Positions 20,663 through 26,178 of a stretch of 26,178 nt of DNA are shown here, piece after piece. This DNA is from Plantago elongata (lineage: Eukaryota > Streptophyta > Magnoliopsida > Lamiales > Plantaginaceae). Positions within the stretch are counted from its first letter, which is position 1. Every line of letters begins with the position of its first letter. The notes beneath the pieces are model-generated. The model saw only the letters and a list, made by a program, of their open reading frames with translations. It made no database searches and was not told the origin of the DNA. Position numbers and translations under genes: made by a program. The stretch spans positions 1-26,178 of the forward strand of contig JAYMSP010002118.1 in assembly GCA_036897095.1 (NCBI GenBank). The letters run 5' to 3'.

Positions 20663-20669
20663 CTTAGTG

Positions 20670-21135
20670 TCATGTTACTAAAAATGGATCGGAAAAGAAG
20701 CACGATTTGATTGTATTCCGACCTAGATCAATGTTATTTGCACAATACACGGGCATATTAGTATAGTGTGCAAGATAGATTATGGGTTTAACCAACATCC
20801 TATAAGGAAACATTCTTCGATCCTCGGGATTGCCTAGCAGAGCTTGAATCCATAAAGGGATGTTCTGAGGAGGAGTATGTATTTTGGGAGCACCAATGCG
20901 ACCAAACCTTTACTCAAGAATCACTCCCCAGTCACCTCGCTCGCCCACTTCGTTGATAGGAAGTCGGAGCCACACCCAATAATGATTCCTCCAATATTTT
21001 CCCTGGGAAGAGGTTTACGAACAAAATATATGATATCCAGCTTGCGGGTTTATGTAATACATACACTTAGCATCCTTAGGGTCTCGAGCGAGGAAGACAC
21101 AAGGCCCAAAATTCGACGGGTTTAGCGGTTGACCT
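20670..21135 (-). pseudogene. Retroelement gag-like coding remnant
   Basis: One minus-strand frame stays open for about 150 codons apart from two stops, near 21014 and 20913. It reads FGPCVFLARDPKDAKCMYYI, then PQAGYHIFC, then KYWRNHYWVWLRLP, RGDWGVILE, and PEDRRMFPYRMLVKP. The order of a GYxxF block followed by a Lys-Tyr-Trp-Arg and Trp-rich block resembles the gypsy-type gag-like family called Transposase_28 in Pfam, found in Tat-lineage plant elements. This is from memory of the family and is not a proven match. The frame ends about 8 bases from the probable LTR end at 20662, so it was probably truncated by that junction. Confidence 0.4.
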
Positions 21136-22230
21136 CGGGCACGGAGGAGGAGAAGCAAACTAATAAGCAAAGCCATGTCATTATGTAAAATTTGGGCAGG
21201 CGGAAGCCCTAGTAAGTTAAAAAAAAAAAGGCCAAGAGTTCAGAATCAAAAGGAACTCGAAGGCCACTCTCTAGCAAAGAAACGTGTACCCCAGTACCCC
21301 AAAGTAACCTCGGGGCAGAGCAAAAATCCTTTGGAAAGGGTGTGGGGGAGAATAATATCAATATTATACGAGATCTCGAAGTGGGACCGGATAAAATGAA
21401 TCTTCGAGGGCTTAATCGAGGTCTCGATATTGATCATAACATCAAGATTGTCAAGAGGAAGAATTAATCGAGGGTCTATGGGCGTTACTGGTGGCGGTTG
21501 ATTAATGTTTGGTTGGGCATTTTCTTGTGGTTGTAGCTCGGGTTGCTCCATCCTCAGTGTCGGCCGTTCTCCCTGCGAACTATTATAGTCAATGTTAGTT
21601 TCGAGGGATGAACGAGAGCTTTAGGACTGGCAACCTCGAGGAGGAACAAGAGGAGTATATTGGGGGGATAGTGGGAAGTGAACATTGACACCAGGAGTAT
21701 AATCAGGTGAAGTAGGATTATACTCCAGTGAACTACTATCGGTACGAGTGAGATCAACGAGCGGAGCAACTCGAGATGGATGAGCTTGAGCTATTCACTC
21801 GGCCACATCTCTAGGATCGAGAGGTACTTTACCTCGGCTCGATCTAGGGTTTTCATCACAAGTTGATGGATTAAACTCAAGGGTGAGGGAGGATATATGG
21901 GGTATCTAGTAGAGGTGCTAGGAGAAAAATCAGGATTCAGCTGTCTGACACCCTAACTTTTGAAAATTCGCAGTGGATTTTCTGCGATAATACGAGGAGA
22001 TCGAGCCCTAGGAGGAATGTCTTTTGAACTACAAATAACCAACTCCTTGTGGGACTCTCGTTCGAACTGAGAAATTGAAATATGAGACCTTGGAGGGTTC
22101 TCATCTAGAATATTGTAGGAGCGGCTCTGATTAAACCTAATGTTTGTGCCCTACTAAGTGAAAAAACCCTCCTCAAATATATTAGGTTCAGGAGAAGGAT
22201 GACTTAACCATTATTTGTAAGAAATGAGAA
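21136..22230 (-). pseudogene. Proline-rich, degenerate retroelement-like region
   Basis: Minus-strand frames give Pro/Gln/Ser-rich peptides, for example QPQENAQPNINQPPPVTPID at 21551-21480. An Arg/Ser/Pro-rich stretch with PPRARSPRIIAENPLRI lies near 22020-21960. The DNA is rich in TCGAG words. This could be the upstream part of the same gag-like gene as 20670-21135, with a low-complexity N-terminal region, but stops interrupt it throughout. No domain is recognised. Confidence 0.35.
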
Positions 22231-22439
22231 AAGATTGTGGGGAACGAAGAATATAAAATCACAGGAGATCCTGGAAGAATGAAGGTGTTAAATACCTATC
22301 AGAAGATGGAAAAAGACGAATCTGAGGAAAACAAAGAAAGAATCTTTACGAATGAAGAAAGAAATGCCTATGGACCTACCAAAAACCGAGAAACTAGGTA
22401 CAACAATGGTGGAAAAGGGATGCAAAATTACAAGAAACA
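22231..22439 (+). other. Left part of unassigned DNA split by the MULE-like element
   Basis: A plus-strand frame from 22237 gives a charged Glu/Lys/Asn-rich peptide of about 70 residues. Without the insertion, its frame would reach a stop (TAA) right at the junction. I do not recognise it and it may be chance. On the minus strand it may be the leader of the gag-like region. Confidence 0.3.
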
Positions 22440-22449
22440 AACAATTTTA

Positions 22450-22880
22450 GGGCAAATTTCTTTTTAGTTAGACTAGAATGATACGGTAGAATAGGTAGGG
22501 CCAATTTAAATACACAACTATAACAACCTGTACAATTTGAGTACTCCGTACACTTTTTCGGTAAAGACACAATTTTGATTGGTCATTTTGAAATTTAAGG
22601 ACATGTGACATTCTACTATTAAATATGGGGAACAATTTTATTTAAAACAATTAAACAATTAAAAAAGGTCAGAAAATGTATAAAATCATTTTAAAAAATA
22701 TATATTATTTTTACAAGTCGGAAAAAAATAAAAAATATAATTTAAAAAAATTAAAATTTAGTTTTTTTAAAATCATAAAATATTTAAAACCGTAAAATAT
22801 TTAGAAAAACTAAAAATAGAGTTTTAAAAATCAAAAAAATAGATAAAATAATTTTAAAAATATAAAAATATTAAAAATAA
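22450..22880 (+). repeat. Left terminal inverted repeat of the MULE-like element
   Basis: This arm pairs with about 24680-25177 on the opposite strand. The outer ~200 bases are mixed sequence with clear matches, including a segment around gacatgtgacattctactatt. The inner part is almost pure A/T, where the pairing is less certain. Confidence 0.8.
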
Positions 22881-23024
22881 GGATCAATTATATATACCCC
22901 TCCAGGAAGCCTCGTTTTCATCTAAAATTCCATTAGTCAAACAATTAGAACTAGGTCCTTTTCGCGAATTAGTGTTTGACCGAATTAAAACCTGGTTTTG
23001 TAAATTGACAAAGCAAACACGGCC

Positions 23025-23072
23025 TTAGGACCCATATGTAATTGATATAAAACATTAGGCTTTCATATGAAA
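23025..23072 (+). repeat. Inner matching block of the inverted repeat, left
   Basis: The block with cccatatgtaattgat and aaacattagg is complementary to 24321-24371, which reads ccctaatgtttgaaatcaattacatatgag on the plus strand in two parts. It shows that the inverted repeats extend far beyond the outer arms. Confidence 0.75.
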
Positions 23073-23107
23073 TATACTCGTTATATTTCGATTTTATTTT
23101 TCTATTA

Positions 23108-23362
23108 CTCCCTCCGTCCCAGCAAACTTCATACATTTGCCATTTTTATCCGTCCCACCAAACTTCATACATTACTAAAAAAGGAAGTTACCCCACCACT
23201 AACAAATAATAAACAATCTCAACTTTACACAAAAATTACACATTTTGACACTAAAAAAGTACACACTTTTCCCCACCTTCTTCATTTTTTATCATTATTT
23301 TAACTTTTCGCATAAAACTACGCGTCAACCCTAATGTATGAAATTTGATGGGACGGAGGAAG
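23108..23362. mobile_element. Stowaway MITE nested in the MULE-like element
   Basis: The element is flanked by TA at 23106-23107 and 23363-23364. It begins CTCCCTCCGTCCC and ends GGGACGGAGGAAG, the hallmark ends of Stowaway MITEs. The inverted repeats match at 27 of 30 bases, including the CTTCATACATT part. The block with ccaaacttcatacatt is repeated at about 23151-23173. At 255 bp it has no coding capacity and would depend on a Tc1/mariner transposase from elsewhere. Confidence 0.93.
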
Positions 23363-23364
23363 TA

Positions 23365-23935
23365 TTATTTTTTCTTTATTTGTTTAGTAGCTATTGACAA
23401 CTAATTTAATTATATACCTTACTTTTTTTCCCTTTACAATTGTTCACAACCTTTAATATTTATTATTCATGCACTTTTTTGATGTTCTCTTTTGCATTCT
23501 TTTCTTAACATAAATTTTTATCATGTATTACTTTTTTAAATATTTAGTTTTCTCAATCTTTTGGTTCTATTAAAAATAATATTTGCACAAATTTACTCGA
23601 TTAAAAAAGATGTTTAATTCATAGAATAATCATACAAGTCTCAATTATATTATTATAATTTGTGTGAGCATGTCAAACATTTAGATAGGAATGGTCGGTT
23701 CCATATTCAATAAATTAAAATAAGACTTTTTTAAAAAGTTTACTAAATGATACATCTAAATTTATTTTATATGACTAAATAAATTTATTTCAAAAATTAT
23801 AATTTTGAAAATTATGTATTAAATGTAAAAGTTGAGATAATATTTTGAAAATTTTATAAAATTTTACTAAATGATATAGCTACATTTATTAAAATTACAT
23901 TTATTTTGCATCCGCTCCTGGTCACGTCCGGACTT
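23365..23935. other. AT-rich interior of the MULE-like element
   Basis: This stretch is very AT-rich with short repeated words such as tactaaatgata (near 23740 and 23867). I see no coding frame and no further terminal repeat. Confidence 0.5.
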
Positions 23936-23943
23936 CATCATGG

Positions 23944-24233
23944 ATAAAATAGTGCGCTTATGAAAATTTGAATTCTTACAAATCGGACGAATAACAACAC
24001 TAGTCGGATCTTCACTTGACGTCATATATCACATATACAATTTTTACTCAGCCAAAAATAAGACAAAGGACAACAATAACAGTAAAAATAAGCTTACAAC
24101 AACTTGAATTACAGATAAACCAGTACGCTTATGACAAATTATTTTCTTACAAATCGGACGAATAACAGCACTAGTCGGATGATCACTTGAATCCATATTT
24201 GTTATATACAAATTTTACTCATCTAAAAACAGC
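23944..24233. repeat. Two tandem units with 171-bp period
   Basis: Copies at 23944-24062 and 24115-24233 share cttacaaatcggacgaataa, then ctagtcggat, then atcacttga-like and tttttactca-like words at the same spacing. The spacer between copies is not clearly repeated. A TATA-like tataaatag follows at 24259-24267. The function is unknown. Confidence 0.85.
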
Positions 24234-24679
24234 CCAAAAAACCAAAAATAAAAACGTGTATAAATAGCCCTCCAACAGCCTCCACAGCTACTTTTTAAAA
24301 AATTTAACGGCAATATATCATTTACATAAAACACCCTAATGTTTGAAATCAATTACATATGAGTCCTCATGTGCAAGGCACGTGATACCAATTCCTTAAG
24401 GCTATTTGGTCAATTGCAAATTTTGGTATTGGACCGGGGGCAAAAAATAACTTTCAGCAATTTAGACCGCCAAAAGTCAAATTCGTGGACTTTGATGTAA
24501 TTAAATTATATCTAATAGGGATTGTGTTGTTATTGTTCAACTAAGAAGGATTCATGTGTAGTTAGTAAATCTAAAAAGGAGTCCAGATGTAATTTGTCCT
24601 AAAAATAATTTACAAAAAACTAAAAAATAAAAAATAAAATAAAAATAACGTGAGACACCCGTCAACACCATCTAACTGA

Positions 24680-25177
24680 CAAAAAAACAAACGGAAGGAA
24701 TTAGACTCCATTATAAACTCTATTCTTCCCCAATTGACGAACTTCAGATTTTGAATCATTTTATATATTTTTCTAATTTTTAAAACATAATTTTTCAGTA
24801 TTTTAATTATTTTTAATATTTTACAATTTTAAATATTTTTTTGATTTTTAAAAAAATAAATTTTAATTTTGTTTAATTATTTTTAATATTTTCCGATTTT
24901 AAATTTTTTTACATATTTTAAAAATCATTTTTTACATTTTTCTGACTATTTAAAATTAATTTTTCATTTTTTTAAATTATTCTCCAAATTTAATAGTAGA
25001 GTGACACGTGTCCTCAAAATCAAAATGGCCAGTCAAAATTGAGTCTTCGCTGAAAAAGTGAACGGAGTACCTAAATTGTACGGGGTATTGTTGTAGTATA
25101 CCAAAATTTGTAATGGCCATTCTACCGTATCTAAAGTGGCAGTGTCTCACTATGGTGTACCCAAAAAAAATTTACCC
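24680..25177 (-). repeat. Right terminal inverted repeat of the MULE-like element
   Basis: This is the partner of 22450-22880. It keeps about 15-20 terminal bases (around gtgtctcactatgg) that the left arm has lost. Confidence 0.8.
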
Positions 25178-25187
25178 AACAATTTTA

Positions 25188-25705
25188 TAAGCACTTACTT
25201 GGAAAAAGACGAAATTGAGATGGAAAATCATGGAATCCGCATGGAAAATGTGATAAAGACTGATCTACAAGGCGCGCTTCGAGCTATCGTTCTAGAGAGG
25301 AGATTTTTCAAGATGCATAAAATGTAGTAAAGGTTGACTCAAGATTTTATAGAGAGTAAAAATGTTGTTGACTTATCGCAGTAACAAATTGAGAATGTAT
25401 GGCATTAAGGCTTTAAAATTCTTATCTGCATGAATTATGATAATTTGGGGAACTTATGATGAGTCAAATACTTTCATGGACATACGTGACAGGATAAGTG
25501 GAACCAGCGAGATATAACATACTCAGACTGAGTAATATCCTCGAAGTCTCGAGATCATGTCAGTACCATGAAGTTATCAATATCATTGACTATCATGATG
25601 GAAGCAAGACCTTGATGAACGATCCATTGTCGAGGAGCGATACTTACGTCTCGAGGAAAATTTCGAGGAGATACCTACGAGTAAGGACATGACATCATTA
25701 GGTCA
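25188..25705. other. Right part of unassigned DNA split by the MULE-like element
   Basis: Before the MULE-like insertion this DNA was joined to 22439. It contains several TCGAG words near 25540-25670, as in 21400-21830, and a TATA-like ttataaatagcatgag at 25707-25722 on the plus strand. This resembles LTR promoter sequence of plant gypsy elements, but I cannot define LTR borders. The two short plus-strand open frames here are not recognised. Confidence 0.35.
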
Positions 25706-26149
25706 TTATAAATAGCATGAGAAGTATCCTTTAAGGCCAATGATAGCAAGTCTAAGAATGGATGTCTGTCGGGGTCGTCTAGGAGGTCTAACCCTCGGAG
25801 GTGTCCATTTGTGGTAAAACCGTATCACTGAGTTGACATAATTGTTGAAGATACCTTTCACGTCATCTTTCAAGTCATCGTCCGTGTTGAATAGCATAAT
25901 TTCAACATGATCATCGACGTCGTCCCCTCTAGTTGAAATATCCGATTGTTGGCCAGATCTTGGGTCCCCCTGGTAGTTATAATGGTCTTCAATGGAATCA
26001 TCACTTACTGCCACATGCAACTCATTTATCATATGAACCCTATCGCTCTTTTCCGCATAATAATTTTCTTCATCGACCCGTCTTTGATCTTCTTCAACCA
26101 GCGAGTTAAATTCTGCTTCAGAGTATCCACCCTCAGACCCCATATTCAC
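25706..26149 (-). CDS. Unidentified acidic open reading frame at the window edge
   Basis: The frame encodes 147 residues from an ATG at 26149, the second ATG-like start being Met 3. Residues 1-100 are very acidic, with clusters such as STRGDDVDDHV and NTDDDLKDDVKGIF. Residues 110-130 are basic and Pro/Arg-rich (PPRVRPPRRPRQ). The segment VEIMLFNTDDDLKDDVKGIF faintly recalls the N-terminal DNA-binding part of Mutator transposases, where a Gly-x-x-Phe block precedes a helix that begins Leu-Lys. I do not consider this proven. The last part, after the Arg-rich stretch, overlaps the TATA-like region and may not be coding. It could be a truncated transposase exon, a host exon or chance. Confidence 0.4.
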   Translation of the reverse strand: MNMGSEGGYSEAEFNSLVEEDQRRVDEENYYAEKSDRVHMINELHVAVSDDSIEDHYNYQGDPRSGQQSDISTRGDDVDDHVEIMLFNTDDDLKDDVKGIFNNYVNSVIRFYHKWTPPRVRPPRRPRQTSILRLAIIGLKGYFSCYL

Positions 26150-26178
26150 GTGTTCGTTAAACTGACTCGAAAGATTAT

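Larger units (their letters stand above)
22450..25177. mobile_element. MULE-like element with long degraded inverted repeats
   Basis: The element is flanked by AACAATTTTA at 22440-22449 and 25178-25187, a perfect 10-bp duplication, within the 9-11 bp typical of Mutator-like elements. It starts GGGCAAATTT and its other end, read on the minus strand, starts GGGTAAATTT. The inverted repeats continue inward, for example gatacggtagaat at 22480-22492 with its complement at 25119-25131, and tacaatttgagtactccgta at 22531-22550 opposite 25061-25080. The left arm lacks about 15-20 bases near its end. Homology continues with gaps to about 23072 and 24321. The interior has no transposase-like frame, so the element is non-autonomous. 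Confidence 0.85.

Noticed and set aside
22680-22870. A/T-only repeats considered as a satellite or matrix-attachment region
   Set aside because: The sequence is the inner, degraded part of the MULE-like inverted repeat and has no regular period I can show.
23067-23303. Plus-strand open reading frame of 78 residues
   Set aside because: It is mostly a translation of the Stowaway MITE.
1-26178. A new defence system, CRISPR array, operon or biosynthetic cluster
   Set aside because: No repeat-spacer arrays, no co-directional intact genes and no prokaryotic gene families are present; the content is eukaryotic transposable elements.

Overview
This window looks like transposon-dense nuclear DNA from a flowering plant, probably a eudicot. 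It is AT-rich and has no long intact open reading frame. Nearly every recognisable coding stretch belongs to a plant transposable element: a Ty1/copia element, a Ty3/gypsy chromovirus, a Helitron, a hAT-type element, a MULE-like element, Stowaway MITEs, a SINE-like copy and LTR fragments. I find no intact host gene, no rRNA or tRNA gene, no CRISPR array and no prokaryotic operon.

Layout from left to right. Positions 1-688 are the right-hand part of an LTR cut by the window edge. Positions 689-3687 are AT-rich DNA with one tRNA-derived SINE-like copy near 3268-3410. Positions 3693-9268 hold a minus-strand copia element with short LTRs, a 5-bp target duplication (GTAAC), a tRNA-Met-type primer site, a polypurine tract and a decayed gag-protease-integrase-RT-RNase H series. 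Its 5' LTR is split by a solo LTR (8573-9249) with its own 5-bp duplication. Positions 9274-10046 are AT-rich with a Stowaway end. Positions 10052-15054 hold a minus-strand chromovirus with about 660-bp LTRs, protease, RT, RNase H, integrase and chromodomain remnants, and most of gag missing. Positions 15055-16190 are AT-rich.

Positions 16193-19262 hold a plus-strand Helitron Rep/helicase pseudogene. It keeps plausible GT-AG introns and is interrupted by a 759-bp hAT-type element (17649-18407) with a perfect 8-bp duplication. Positions 19263-20662 look like a polypurine tract plus an orphan 3' LTR. Positions 20670-22230 hold minus-strand, gag-like and proline-rich retroelement debris. A 2.7-kb MULE-like element (22450-25177) has long degraded inverted repeats and a 10-bp duplication. 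A Stowaway MITE and a tandem duplication lie inside it. The right edge carries an acidic minus-strand open reading frame of uncertain identity.

None of the genes is likely to work today. Their order within each element matches the normal gene order of its class, but each carries stops, frameshifts, deletions or lost catalytic residues. The main value of the window is its insertion stratigraphy: at least four nested insertions can be dated relative to each other from target-site duplications. I looked for a new biological system and do not see one. The least explained parts are the interior of the MULE-like element, a ~330-bp insert in the Helitron Rep region, and the right-edge acidic open reading frame.
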